Assembly (NCBI GenBank): GCA_046329195.1
Contig: JAXLVB010000002.1
Span: 1 to 64,000, forward strand
Direction of reading: 5' to 3'
Origin: JAXLVB01 sp046329195
GTDB lineage: Bacteria; Bacteroidota; Bacteroidia; Cytophagales; Spirosomataceae
DNA length: 64,000 nucleotides
Each line of letters starts with the position of its first letter. Within the stretch, counting starts at the first letter, position 1. This document shows, piece after piece, positions 17,604-26,251 of the stretch. The position numbers and the translations under genes are program-made. Below the pieces are notes generated by a model. It ran no database searches. It was not told where the DNA came from and saw nothing but the letters and a program-made list of their open reading frames with translations.

Positions 17604-17842
17604 TTTTTTTAGATTATGAAATAAAAGTGCTTGTTTTTGGGGTCAACGAATAGAGCTATGGTGGTGGAAAGGTTAGTAGTTATTGAACTTTTCGCATATT
17701 TAATAAAACTTTTTGGTTTTAACAATGAAGAAACTATGAAGTTTTACGAATATTTTTTGAAAAATTTGAATAATACAAAGTTTATTGTACTATTTGTAGA
17801 AATAGCCTTATCGCAGCAACGTATTTAATAAAGATGGGCAAG

Positions 17843-17870
17843 AAAAAACTCGAACCAAGCGGCTCGAGTT
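17843..17870 (-). terminator. Intrinsic terminator of the SIS-domain gene
   Basis: aactcgaacc (17847-17856) pairs with ggctcgagtt (17861-17870) with one wobble around an aagc loop. On the minus strand it is followed by TTTTTTC. It sits 27 bases past the SIS-domain stop codon. Confidence 0.85.
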
Positions 17871-17897
17871 CAGTGGATGTACGTACAAAAGTAAGGC

Positions 17898-18698
17898 TCA
17901 ACGTTCGGAAACGTAAGAAGGCGTCCCCACCTGTTGGTACAACTTAGCTAGGCGATGGGCGTGTTCGTCGTAGGCGGCTTCGAAGAGCTCGGTGGCTCGT
18001 TGCGTTCCGACGATAGCCCCGGCGGTAAGTACCTTGGGCGGATGCCCTGCCTCTGTGAGCAGACGAGCTACTTCGGCCTTGATACTGTTTACAATCAAAG
18101 CACCACCTACCGTCGAGCCCGGCGAAACGGGCGTGTCTAGCCCTTCGATGCGTACCATCGCATCACCAACGGGCGCACCTGTATCCAGAATCAAGTTGGC
18201 AAAGTCACTGAGTTTTTTACCGTCTTGCCGCTTGCTGGAGCTGGCCGCCGAGTGCTCTTTGGTGATAAGCGCCACTACTTTGATGCCTTGTTGTTGAAAA
18301 ATCTCAGCCATTTCGACAGGCACAATGTTGGTTCCTGATGACGAAATAATCAGTGCCGTATCAGTAGGAGAGGTGTCGAAGTTGCGTAGGATTCGGTCGG
18401 CAAGGCCTGGTACGTTTTCAAGAAACATAGCTTGCCGCTGCCCGTTGGCTCCTACGACTAAATTATGAAAGGTAAGCGACAACTCTACAATAGGGTTGAA
18501 CCCTGCAAATGAACCATAGCGAGGCCACATTTCTTCGACCATGATGCGACTATGACCACTCCCAAACACATGCACCATACGACCTGCTAAAATACTATCG
18601 GCAAACCACCGAGCCGCCGTTTGGAGGACTGTTTCTTGTGCTGCCACTACGTCAAGAAGATGCTGACACTTAGCTAAATACGATTGAATTACAGACAT
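17898..18698 (-). CDS. SIS-domain sugar-phosphate binding protein (UPF0309-like)
   Basis: The 266-residue cytoplasmic protein has a SIS fold: VHVFGSGHSRIMVEEMWPRYG at the phosphosugar site and TALIISSSGTNIVPVEMAE with the serine/threonine-rich phosphate loop. SIS proteins isomerise or sense amino-sugar phosphates, and this subgroup matches the UPF0309/YfeU-like proteins. The ROK kinase lies 153 bases upstream on the same strand, which suggests a small amino-sugar module (inference). A strong terminator follows. Confidence 0.87.
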   Translation of the reverse strand: MSVIQSYLAKCQHLLDVVAAQETVLQTAARWFADSILAGRMVHVFGSGHSRIMVEEMWPRYGSFAGFNPIVELSLTFHNLVVGANGQRQAMFLENVPGLADRILRNFDTSPTDTALIISSSGTNIVPVEMAEIFQQQGIKVVALITKEHSAASSSKRQDGKKLSDFANLILDTGAPVGDAMVRIEGLDTPVSPGSTVGGALIVNSIKAEVARLLTEAGHPPKVLTAGAIVGTQRATELFEAAYDEHAHRLAKLYQQVGTPSYVSER

Positions 18699-18851
18699 TT
18701 AGATGGTTGGTTAATAGGATTTCTGTTCAACATCATTGCCCTGTTAGCGGTATAATTTAGGCACCGTTTTGTAGAGAAGGCTGCCGAGGACAGTCTTCGG
18801 AATGCAATTGGGGAGAACGTATAATCGCAAGACAAACCGTGCTTAAAAAGC

Positions 18852-19742
18852 CTAATTACTGACTTTGCCGATGGCAAAAGCAGCTGCACCAATAGCACCG
18901 GCCATATCGCCAAATTGTGCCTGGAGAATCGGCGTGGTTTTGCCTCCAGGCCGCCATTCATAGCGATTGAGAAAAGAAGCCAGCGGCCCAAAAAGCGCAT
19001 CATCGGCCAAGGTAATGCCGCCTGCTAGCACGATAGCCTCTGGCGAAAAGGCATTGATGATAGAAGACAAGCCTACCGCCAAATCACGCACAGAATTGAG
19101 CCAAACCCACGTCGCAAAATGGTCGCCTTGCCGATAGGCTTCTACCAATTCCCAAGTGGATTGATACTGGCCATGTGTCCGTTGAGCAACAGAATAGTTC
19201 CCAATGGCAAATTCTAAGCTTCCAGGGGCTCCTACAATGCTCTGGGTGTGGTCTTGGGCATGGATAGAAATATGCCCCAAATGCCCAGCCATTTGGCTCA
19301 GTCCTTGATACAACTCACCGTTAATCAACAATCCGCCCCCAACGCCCGTTCCAAGGGTAAGCAAGACAACATGACGTAAGTCTTTGGCCACTCCAAACCG
19401 TGCCTCGGCCATCAGCGCCGAATGGGCGTCGTTAATCACAAAGGTTGGCAAGCTGAATCGTTCACCCCAAACAAAACCTTCCAGACCGTTCAGCCGATTG
19501 GGTAAAAAAGCAATGCACTGATTCTGAGCATCGGGCAAGCCCGGTGCCGAAAGTCCCACAGCCGCAATGGGTTGCTGTAAATAGTTGCGCATGTACAGCA
19601 CCATTTCGAGTACCTGCTCACGCCACGAAGTGTCACCGTTATCTTGCGTAGCCATGTAATGCTGCTTGAGTACCTCGCCCGATTGCGTCATGATGATACC
19701 CTTGACATTGGTACCTCCTAAGTCTATGCCGATGTAGTGCAT
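18852..19742 (-). CDS. ROK-family sugar kinase lacking the zinc cysteines
   Basis: This 296-residue protein has the ROK ATP site (IGIDLGGTNVKG), the catalytic aspartate in FVINDAHSALMAE (D105), and LTLGTGVGGGLLING. H157 in GHLGHIS is also present. The usual CxCGxxGCxE zinc motif is replaced by IVGAPGSLE (about 169-177), so all the zinc cysteines are gone while the loop geometry is kept. ROK proteins are hexose or N-acyl hexosamine kinases, or repressors with an HTH; no HTH is present here. It is likely a kinase working with the SIS protein; its substrate is unknown. Confidence 0.87.
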   Translation of the reverse strand: MHYIGIDLGGTNVKGIIMTQSGEVLKQHYMATQDNGDTSWREQVLEMVLYMRNYLQQPIAAVGLSAPGLPDAQNQCIAFLPNRLNGLEGFVWGERFSLPTFVINDAHSALMAEARFGVAKDLRHVVLLTLGTGVGGGLLINGELYQGLSQMAGHLGHISIHAQDHTQSIVGAPGSLEFAIGNYSVAQRTHGQYQSTWELVEAYRQGDHFATWVWLNSVRDLAVGLSSIINAFSPEAIVLAGGITLADDALFGPLASFLNRYEWRPGGKTTPILQAQFGDMAGAIGAAAFAIGKVSN

Positions 19743-19777
19743 AAAAATGAGCGTTGATGCTACCCCTTGGTAGGCGC

Positions 19778-20656
19778 TTATTGATGAAAACTTTGCCCAA
19801 TAAACTGAAGCGCCTCTACAATACCTGTGCGCCAGTAGGTCCAGGTATGGGCGCCTTCTCGTACCCTAAATTCATGCGGAATCTTACGGTCGTTGAAGAT
19901 TTTGTTGAGCGCCATATTCCCGTTTATCAAGAAGTCGTCGTCGCCGCAATCAATCCACCAGCGTACTTTCTTCAGATCGGCTTCGGGTAAGGTTTGAGCC
20001 AGTTTAATAGCCGAATTTTTGTTCCAAGTATCGTTGAGGCGGTCTTTACCTTTTAGTCCTTTGCCGTAGAGAATACCAAATACACTTTCGTAACGGTCGT
20101 CGGGCGTTTGGGCCATGTCGTCGTCACTAAAAATGGCGGCGCTCAGCGGTGCAGCGGCTGCAAACAAATCGGGGTGCTTGAGCGCCATGATAAACGAACC
20201 ATGCCCTCCCATTGATAAGCCACAAATGCCTCTGAAGCGCTTGTTGGCTCTGATTCGGAAGCCTTTTTCAACAAAGGGTATCAACTCGTTCACAAAAAAA
20301 TCTTCGTAGTTGACCTTTCCGTCGTAACTGTTGATGTACCAACTAACGCCGCCGTCGGGCATGACAATAATCATGGGTGGAATCGTGCCGTCGGCAATAG
20401 CTTTGTCGGCATAGCGGTTTACTTCGCCAAACTGAAGCCAGCCAGTATCGTCGTCTGTGTAGCCGTGGAGCAGGTAAACCACGGGGTATTTGCGGTCGGA
20501 GGTTTCGTAGTCAGGTGGGAGATAGACCGAGTAGCGGACGTCTTTGCCCAAAATGGTGCTTTTGATGGTTTTGCCTTCGAGAACTTTTCCGTGTTGGGCC
20601 AAGGCCAGATGACAAATGGCCAGCACTGACCAACAAAATAAGGTGAGCCTTTTCAT
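19778..20656 (-). CDS. Secreted alpha/beta-hydrolase esterase (esterase D/Fes-like)
   Basis: A signal peptide (FCWSVLAICHLALAQ) precedes an esterase domain of PF00756 type. It shows YPVVYLLHGYTDDDTGW with the oxyanion region, the nucleophile elbow GLSMGGHGS, the acid in WWIDCGDDD and the histidine in EGAHTWTYWR. Relatives include feruloyl and acetyl-xylan esterases and siderophore esterases; the substrate is not decided by sequence. The 292-residue length suits a single-domain periplasmic enzyme. It follows the pyrE terminator, so it probably has its own promoter, and it leads into the ROK gene 35 bases on. Confidence 0.87.
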   Translation of the reverse strand: MKRLTLFCWSVLAICHLALAQHGKVLEGKTIKSTILGKDVRYSVYLPPDYETSDRKYPVVYLLHGYTDDDTGWLQFGEVNRYADKAIADGTIPPMIIVMPDGGVSWYINSYDGKVNYEDFFVNELIPFVEKGFRIRANKRFRGICGLSMGGHGSFIMALKHPDLFAAAAPLSAAIFSDDDMAQTPDDRYESVFGILYGKGLKGKDRLNDTWNKNSAIKLAQTLPEADLKKVRWWIDCGDDDFLINGNMALNKIFNDRKIPHEFRVREGAHTWTYWRTGIVEALQFIGQSFHQ

Positions 20657-20682
20657 GATGAGGTTGTAGAGGAGTGAACAAC

Positions 20683-20710
20683 AAAAAAGCGCAGTCTATC
20701 TGACTGCGCT
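20683..20710 (-). terminator. Terminator between pyrE and the esterase gene
   Basis: agcgcagtc (20688-20696) and gactgcgct (20702-20710) form a perfect nine-pair stem with a tatct loop. On the minus strand TTTTTT follows at 20688-20683. It separates pyrE from the esterase gene. Confidence 0.85.
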
Positions 20711-20860
20711 ACGAATATTGAAAAGAGTTGGCGTTAATGCAAATAAGTGCCCCCTCAAAAATCGCTTTTTTCGTTTTGAATACTTGTAGTTCTTAGTAGC
20801 GAGTAGCTTCGATTTCTCTCAGCTACTGAATCACCAATTCACCAGTAAACCAGTAACTAA

Positions 20861-20915
20861 TCTACCAATAGCCAGTTCTCAATCTACCAATAGCCAGTTC
20901 TCAATCTACCAACGC
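20861..20915. repeat. 22-base tandem repeat downstream of pyrE
   Basis: tctaccaatagccagttctcaa is present as two perfect tandem copies (20861-20882 and 20883-20904), followed by a partial third (tctaccaacgccag). The array ends beside the pyrE stop codon. Related words (accagtaa, agctactga) run upstream from about 20815. The remaining bases, back to the terminator, contain no gene. Confidence 0.75.
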
Positions 20916-20918
20916 CAG

Positions 20919-21563
20919 CTACACTCGCCAATCAGCTGGGTTTTGCCGCCATTCTGATAGAGTTTGAAGCTGATTCTCGTTGATGTATTCCATCTTTATG
21001 GCCTCTTCGAGCAGGGCTGTATAGTTGCTCAACGAGTAGAGGCGTACATTTTTAGTCGAAAAATTCTGTTCGGCTATGCCAAAACCATAGGTAAAAATAG
21101 CCGTCATGCCCAATACTACGCCACCAGCGGCTTCAATGGCTTCGGCTGCTTTGAGCGAACTCCCTCCTGTCGAAATGAGGTCTTCTACCAATACAACTCG
21201 TTGGTTTTGAAGTAACTGTCCCTCAATTTGGTTGCCTAAGCCGTGTTCTTTTGGCTTGGGGCGCACATACAAAAACGGCAAACCCAATACATCGGCTACC
21301 AGCGCACCCTGTGGAATCCCTGCTGTAGCTACGCCTGCGATGGCTTCTACACTCGGAAATTTTTCTTGAACCAAGTCGGCTAACGCACGCTTGATGTAGG
21401 TGCGCACCTTGGGGAATGACAACGAAAGCCGATTGTCGCAATAAATAGGAGAGTTCCAACCCGAGGCCCATTTGAAGGGCTTGTCTGGGTTAAGACGAAT
21501 GGCTTTGATTTCCAACAGCATACGAGCAACTGCCGCAGCGTGGGGTGTCTCATAGGTATTCAT
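20919..21563 (-). CDS. pyrE: Orotate phosphoribosyltransferase
   Basis: PyrE converts orotate and PRPP to OMP in pyrimidine synthesis. The 214-residue enzyme shows LNPDKPFKWASGWNSPIYCDNR at the orotate site, AGVATAGIPQGAL, RPKPKEHGLGNQIEG (flexible catalytic loop), and the PRPP motif VVLVEDLISTGGSS. The frame is open for 36 more codons upstream, but the family begins at MNTYETPHAAAVARMLL, so I chose the ATG at 21563. A TACTTTTG box lies only five bases upstream of this ATG, so the mRNA may be leaderless or nearly so. Confidence 0.95.
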   Translation of the reverse strand: MNTYETPHAAAVARMLLEIKAIRLNPDKPFKWASGWNSPIYCDNRLSLSFPKVRTYIKRALADLVQEKFPSVEAIAGVATAGIPQGALVADVLGLPFLYVRPKPKEHGLGNQIEGQLLQNQRVVLVEDLISTGGSSLKAAEAIEAAGGVVLGMTAIFTYGFGIAEQNFSTKNVRLYSLSNYTALLEEAIKMEYINENQLQTLSEWRQNPADWRV

Positions 21564-21567
21564 ACCC

Positions 21568-21599
21568 CAAAAGTACGAATTCTGATAGTTAGATGAAAA
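21568..21599 (-). promoter_or_regulatory. Bacteroidota-type promoter candidate for pyrE
   Basis: On the minus strand TTTTC (21599-21595) is followed, after a 19-base spacer, by TACTTTTG (21575-21568). This matches the Bacteroidota -7 consensus TAnnTTTG with an acceptable -33 box. The predicted transcript start falls at or near the pyrE ATG. Confidence 0.4.
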
Positions 21600-21881
21600 T
21601 CTAAGCGCAGGAGCAACCATAAAGAGTGATTGGTTTAGCGTGGATAGGTTTAGTAAACGTCTATCAATCAAATAGTTGTTGTTGCGTTTAAATGGAGAAC
21701 TTGTTGGAAGATTTCTTGTCTTTTGGTTAGCGGGTATTCGTTACCCGTGGGTCTGTCCTGCTACGTCATTTCTACGTCGGTTTTCATAGTTGTAGGCTTA
21801 CAAGGTAACAAATGAGTGCTGTTAGTACATAACGCCTTGCTTTTCTGAAAAGTATAGGAGGGGTGTTTTTTGAGGAGAATG
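21600..21881. other. Non-coding gap between trxA and pyrE
   Basis: I see no credible gene in these bases, which form most of a 378-base gap. A small palindrome cgggta-ttcgt-tacccg lies at 21731-21747 and may be another REP-like unit. The longer in-frame extension of pyrE into 21564-21671 lacks family similarity and was not accepted as coding. Confidence 0.5.
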
Positions 21882-21917
21882 CTAAAAATAAAAAAGGACT
21901 GGCTCAACGCCAATCCT
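21882..21917 (-). terminator. Intrinsic terminator of the trxA operon
   Basis: aggactggc (21895-21903) and gccaatcct (21909-21917) pair with one wobble around tcaac. On the minus strand the stem is followed by TTTTTTATTTTT. It lies 24 bases beyond the thioredoxin stop codon. Confidence 0.85.
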
Positions 21918-21941
21918 CTTTTTGTGGCTGGGCCAGAAGAC

Positions 21942-22259
21942 TCAGACAGGGCGTTTGGTCAGTTGGTTTACCACTTGCTCTAACTGCTGTTTTTGTACTA
22001 CACCCGATTGCCGCCAAAGCACCTGCCCTTGTTGGAAGAGCATCAAGGTAGGCACGCCCTGTATCTGGTAGGCCATAGCGGCTTGGGGGTTTTTGTCCAC
22101 GTCAATTTTGATTACTCGTACACGGTCGCCCATTTGGGTAGCAAAATCCTTCAAAATAGGCGACATCATCTTGCAAGGACCACACCATTCAGCAAAAAAA
22201 TCAACTAACACGGGTGTATCGCCTCCAATAATATCATGAAAGGTCTGTTTCGTTTCCAT
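21942..22259 (-). CDS. trxA: Thioredoxin
   Basis: The 105-residue cytoplasmic thioredoxin has the redox motif WCGPCKMM in VDFFAEWCGPCKMMSPIL, the buried aspartate in IKIDVDKNPQAA, and the cis-proline in GVPTLMLFQQG. No signal peptide is present. Its first 26 bases overlap the end of the DUF6132 gene in another frame, which points to translational coupling. It is a general disulfide reductant; several paralogues are expected in the genome. Confidence 0.93.
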   Translation of the reverse strand: METKQTFHDIIGGDTPVLVDFFAEWCGPCKMMSPILKDFATQMGDRVRVIKIDVDKNPQAAMAYQIQGVPTLMLFQQGQVLWRQSGVVQKQQLEQVVNQLTKRPV

Positions 22260-22467
22260 TGCGTTTTTGAAATTTTGAATAGAAGTCTTTGAGTAAATCG
22301 GCGCCTACAAAACCTACCAACGTACCATACGGTACCATCGTTTGCCATTGTGATTTCAAAGGGCAAGTGCCTGTTACACAGCCAATTTCTTTCCAATACA
22401 AAAAGCCTCCTACAGCGCCAACTACGGCACCAATCAGGCTCCATTGATATGTTTTGAGTAGTCTCAT
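22234..22467 (-). CDS. DUF6132-type small membrane protein
   Basis: This 77-residue protein has two glycine-rich hydrophobic helices (WSLIGAVVGAVGGFLYWK and PYGTLVGFVGADLL) that flank a short loop with two cysteines, GCVTGTCPL. This Cys-containing loop is typical of the Bacteroidota DUF6132 family, often found beside thioredoxin or rhodanese genes. The overlap with trxA and the cysteine pair suggest a redox or thiol-linked membrane role (inference). It starts with the ATG at 22467. Confidence 0.8.
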   Translation of the reverse strand: MRLLKTYQWSLIGAVVGAVGGFLYWKEIGCVTGTCPLKSQWQTMVPYGTLVGFVGADLLKDFYSKFQKRNGNETDLS

Positions 22468-22619
22468 GGATTACTTGTTATTGGTAGATCAGTTACTAGT
22501 GGATTAGTTATTAGGTTCGGTAGCTGAGCGAAGCTGAGGCTATTTGCTCCCGACTACTCGCTACTCAAAAATTACTTCACAAATTTCTACAAAACCCAAC
22601 ACGTAGTCAGTGACATTTG

Positions 22620-24011
22620 TCACACAAGTTCTTTGGTATTTTCATCGCCAGCGTTGGGGAGGGTTACCACAAAGGTACTCCCTTGCTGCAATACACTTTT
22701 GACGGTGATTTTACCAGCGTGTAAATCTACAATTTTTTTACAAACCGACAGTCCTACACCGAATCCAGAGATGTTGAGAGCATTTTTGGAGCGATAAAAA
22801 GGCTCAAACACAGACGAAATATCCTCAGGCGGAATCCCGATGCCTTGGTCTTGAATACTGACAACAGTATGACTTTCGGTAAAATCAATATTGACTTGAC
22901 ACGCATGCGTGGCCGAGTACTTACAGGCATTGTCCATGAGGTTGGTAAATACCGTTTTGAGTAGGGCCTCGTCGCCAATAACCGTAATTCGCCGTTCGTT
23001 TTCGGGCTCTTGGGCGTATTCCACCTTGATTCGGTACTCTGGCTTACCCGACAGTAGTTCGTTCTGAGCTTGAAACACCACGTCGTCAATACGTACTTCC
23101 TTGAAGTTGCTAGTCGAAGATTTGAGAGGGCGTACAATCTGCAAGAGGCTGTTAGTCAGCATAATAAGGCGATCAATGTCTTTGCTGATGGCCCTCAAGA
23201 TACCTTTGTGTTGGGTTACGCTGAGGTGCTCTTCTAAGCTAATTTCCACCTCCGATTTGAGCGCTGCCAAAGGCGTACGCAACTCATGCGATGCGTGCGA
23301 AACGAAGGTCTTTTGTAACTCAAACGCTTGCTCAAGCCGCACCAGCATCTTGTTGAATGCCTTGGCCAACTGCCCTATTTCGTCCTTGCCGTTGCGCTCG
23401 TCAATGCGCTCTCGGAGGTTATTGGCTGTAATGGTACTCACTTTGGCAATAAACTGATTCACAGGATGTAAGGCTGCTCCCGCAAAGAATACACCTAACA
23501 AAACCGTCAGAAAAATCCCAACCAACAAGCCGATGATAAGGGTGTTTTCGAGGTTTTGTAGTTTACTTTTGCCAAAGCGGTCAAACGCCGAGGCCAAAAT
23601 CACGTAGTCTTGCCTATCAAGCTCATAGATAAGCCCTACAATCTCGTTTTCACCGTCGTTAGTTTCTACGTATTTTTCGGTACGGATCCGGTTGAGCAAG
23701 TTCAGGTCGTAGCGGATGACGTGGTCGTCGAGGCTGCTATAAAAAAGACGGTTCTGTTGATCAAATACCAGTACTTTTTCATCTACCAAGGCCGTGAGGG
23801 TATTTTTGTCAATGATTTTGAGCAAGTTACGATCCACCTCTTTGACCCGAATCAGCAATTGGGCAGTAGTAAGGGCTTTGTTTTTGAGGCGAGTGTAGTA
23901 TTCTTGCTGTCGGAAGTCGGCAAATTGTTGGTAGATAACAAACGAGAAAAGAGCCAATAAACTCCCTACAATTAACGAAAACTGAATCGCAATTTTGGTT
24001 TGAATCTTCAT
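22620..24011 (-). CDS. Sensor histidine kinase (HAMP type)
   Basis: The 463-residue inner-membrane kinase has an N-terminal helix (IAIQFSLIVGSLLALFSFVIY), a periplasmic sensor of about 130 residues, a second helix (LIIGLLVGIFLTVLLGVFFAGAAL), then HAMP. HisKA follows with SHASHELRTPL (H near 240) and HATPase with NLMDNACKYS, DQGIGIP, FEPFYRS and GFGVGLSV. I chose the ATG at 24011, preceded by gggag; a GTG 18 bases upstream is possible. The gene follows its response regulator by 30 bases. Its position next to a metal RND pump suggests CusS-like metal or envelope sensing. Confidence 0.93.
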   Translation of the reverse strand: MKIQTKIAIQFSLIVGSLLALFSFVIYQQFADFRQQEYYTRLKNKALTTAQLLIRVKEVDRNLLKIIDKNTLTALVDEKVLVFDQQNRLFYSSLDDHVIRYDLNLLNRIRTEKYVETNDGENEIVGLIYELDRQDYVILASAFDRFGKSKLQNLENTLIIGLLVGIFLTVLLGVFFAGAALHPVNQFIAKVSTITANNLRERIDERNGKDEIGQLAKAFNKMLVRLEQAFELQKTFVSHASHELRTPLAALKSEVEISLEEHLSVTQHKGILRAISKDIDRLIMLTNSLLQIVRPLKSSTSNFKEVRIDDVVFQAQNELLSGKPEYRIKVEYAQEPENERRITVIGDEALLKTVFTNLMDNACKYSATHACQVNIDFTESHTVVSIQDQGIGIPPEDISSVFEPFYRSKNALNISGFGVGLSVCKKIVDLHAGKITVKSVLQQGSTFVVTLPNAGDENTKELV

Positions 24012-24041
24012 GGTGTCTCCCGCCCCCACTGGAGTGATGGA

Positions 24042-24746
24042 TTATGGGTACTCTCGCAAAATATAACCCAAACTCGGACGAGTATGAATGAGCTTAGGCT
24101 CAAAATCTCGGTCTATTTTTCGGCGTAAAATGTTGATATACACCTCAATAACGTTGGTGCCCGTGTCAAAGTTTACATCCCAGACGTTGGCGGCAATATC
24201 ATTTTTGGAAAGTACTTTGCCTTTGTTTTTAACCAAATATACCAAAAACTCGTATTCACGAGCCGTGAGATTGATTTCTTTTCCGCCTCGTTTTACAATC
24301 TTGCTATCCAAAAATACCTCTAAATCTTTGATACGGAGCACTTTGCCTACGGGTTCGGTGTCGGGGGCATGGCGGCGTAGTCCCACAAGTACCCGATGAT
24401 ACAGCTCCCGGAAGTCAAAAGGTTTGACCAAATAGTCGTCGGCACCGGCTTCAAAGCCCTCAATTTTGTCTTCGATTTCGCTCATGGCCGTGAGCATCAA
24501 AATTGGCAAGTTGGGTTTTAGTTCTCGAATCCGCTTGCAGATTTCAAAGCCACTCATTTCGGGTAGGTTAATGTCCAGAATGAGCATGTTAAAATCAACC
24601 ACTTCGGCTCGGCGCAAGCCCAAACTTCCGTTGTAGGCCACCTCTGTGTCAAAACCTTTGTTGGTCAGCCCACGGGTCAGTAGCTGTGCAATTCGCTGGT
24701 CATCTTCGATAATCAAAATTTTTTTGCGAGGTTCTTCGGTTGCCAT
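24042..24746 (-). CDS. OmpR-family response regulator
   Basis: The 234-residue protein has a receiver domain (ILIIEDDQRIA, phospho-acceptor D58 in MLILDINLP, MLTA switch threonine, KPFDFREL) and a winged-helix effector ending RRKIDRDFEPKLIHTRPSLGYILRE. It probably binds the region between itself and the divergent TolC gene (24747-24888). The pairing with the kinase downstream is clear from order and spacing. Control of the efflux locus is an inference from the divergent layout. Confidence 0.94.
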   Translation of the reverse strand: MATEEPRKKILIIEDDQRIAQLLTRGLTNKGFDTEVAYNGSLGLRRAEVVDFNMLILDINLPEMSGFEICKRIRELKPNLPILMLTAMSEIEDKIEGFEAGADDYLVKPFDFRELYHRVLVGLRRHAPDTEPVGKVLRIKDLEVFLDSKIVKRGGKEINLTAREYEFLVYLVKNKGKVLSKNDIAANVWDVNFDTGTNVIEVYINILRRKIDRDFEPKLIHTRPSLGYILREYP

Positions 24747-24888
24747 GGCGTTGCAAACAAAACGTTAGGTGGTCAAATATATAATAGGTCAAAGGATAAA
24801 TTGGACTATTTAGTTTTTTTTAAGGTTGTCTTAATTTGAGGTTAAGGACTTCGGTAGAACTTTGTTCAAAAATACGTTCCAACCGTAC

Positions 24889-26136
24889 ATGCGAGTTGTT
24901 TTTTTGTTAATTCTTTTGGTGCCTTTGCGTAGTTTTTGCCAAGACTCGCTGCGGCTCACACTCCGCCAAGCCGATAGTATATTCTTGAAAAACAACCTCT
25001 TGGTGCTATCCGAGCGATATCGGATAGAAGCTTCGCAAGCGGCTGTTGTTCAGGCTCGTTTGTGGGATAACCCCACGCTTTCGTTGGAATTGAATGCCTA
25101 TAATCCTGACAAAAAACAGCCATTGGACATAGCCCGTGGCGGCGAAAAAATTATTGCTATTCAGCAACTATTGCTCACGTCGGGCAAGCGGGCCAAACAA
25201 GTGGCGTTGGCCATGGAAAGCGCCCGCATGACTGAGTTTGAATTTTCGGACCTACTGCGAGTACTTAAGTTTGAGTTAAGGGGGAGTTACTTTGAAATTT
25301 TCTTCTTACAAAACACCCTAGGACGTTATGAACGTCAAATCCAGAACCTCCAGAATACTGTAGCTGCTTTTGAAAATCAGTACGAAAAAAATAACGTTTC
25401 GTTGCGTGAATTGCTCCGTCTCAAAGCACTGCTGTTTCAACTCAACAACGACCGCACGGATATTTTGTTCCAACTCACCGAAAAACAAAAATCGCTCAAG
25501 GTATTGCTTAACCTGAACCAGCCCATTGTGCCTGTCATGAATGAGGCTGAACTCAACCGCTATCACCTCAACGGATACACCGCCGAAGCCCTGAGCGACT
25601 TAGCCCTACAAAACCGAGGCGATGTCAAAGTGGCAGAATCGCTCAGTAAACAAGCCGAACTCAATTATACGTTTCAGAAATCACTAGCTATTCCGAATTT
25701 GCGATTGGGCGCTACCTATGACCAGTCGGGAAGTTATGTGAACAACTACACGGGTATTACGCTTTCGGCTGACTTGCCGTTTTTCAACAAAAATCAAGGG
25801 AATATCAAAATGGCCCGCAGCATGGTAGAATACCAAAAAGGTCTCCAGCAACAAAAAACAAACGGCGTTACAAGCGAAGTAGCCGCAGCATTTCAGAAGG
25901 TGCGCTACGTAGAAAACATGGTGCAGTCGGTAGATAGTAAATTTTCAGAACAATTTGAATTACTCAACAAAGGCGTAGTAGAAAATTTCCAGAAACGCAA
26001 CCTGACCCTACTCGAATTTATAGACCTCATCGAAACCTACAGCGAGAGCATCAAAGAGCTCAACCGCCTCAAAGCAAGCAGAGTAGGTGCCTATGAAGAG
26101 CTTAATTTTACGGTAGGGCAAGAGTTGTTTAGGTAA
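24889..26136 (+). CDS. TolC-family outer-membrane efflux protein
   Basis: The 415-residue protein starts at ATG 24889 with signal peptide MRVVFLLILLVPLRSFCQ. Two repeats of long helices and short strands follow: YRIEASQAAVVQARLWDNPTLSLEL, the repeat LAIPNLRLGATYDQSGSY, and SADLPFFNKNQGNIKMA. This is the CusC/CzcC-type outer-membrane duct. A TTG nine codons upstream was not used. It is the first gene of a duct-adaptor-pump order, divergent from the two-component genes. Confidence 0.92.
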   Translation: MRVVFLLILLVPLRSFCQDSLRLTLRQADSIFLKNNLLVLSERYRIEASQAAVVQARLWDNPTLSLELNAYNPDKKQPLDIARGGEKIIAIQQLLLTSGKRAKQVALAMESARMTEFEFSDLLRVLKFELRGSYFEIFFLQNTLGRYERQIQNLQNTVAAFENQYEKNNVSLRELLRLKALLFQLNNDRTDILFQLTEKQKSLKVLLNLNQPIVPVMNEAELNRYHLNGYTAEALSDLALQNRGDVKVAESLSKQAELNYTFQKSLAIPNLRLGATYDQSGSYVNNYTGITLSADLPFFNKNQGNIKMARSMVEYQKGLQQQKTNGVTSEVAAAFQKVRYVENMVQSVDSKFSEQFELLNKGVVENFQKRNLTLLEFIDLIETYSESIKELNRLKASRVGAYEELNFTVGQELFR

Positions 26137-26251
26137 TCAAAATACCTGTATTATAACGACTCAACAAAACCAAAAGCTCTTCTGACAAGGAGCCATAATC
26201 AGACAATAAGAAACGTTCAGAATCAGACTTGGTTCTGACATAAGGTGCTTT

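Noticed and set aside
17631..17828. Small plus-strand frame in the gap upstream of the CoxG-like gene
   Set aside because: Its AT-rich composition, lack of similarity and absence of a promoter or ribosome site suggest chance.
21564..21671. Longer pyrE start adding 36 residues
   Set aside because: The added residues do not resemble the family N-terminus and would cover the promoter match.
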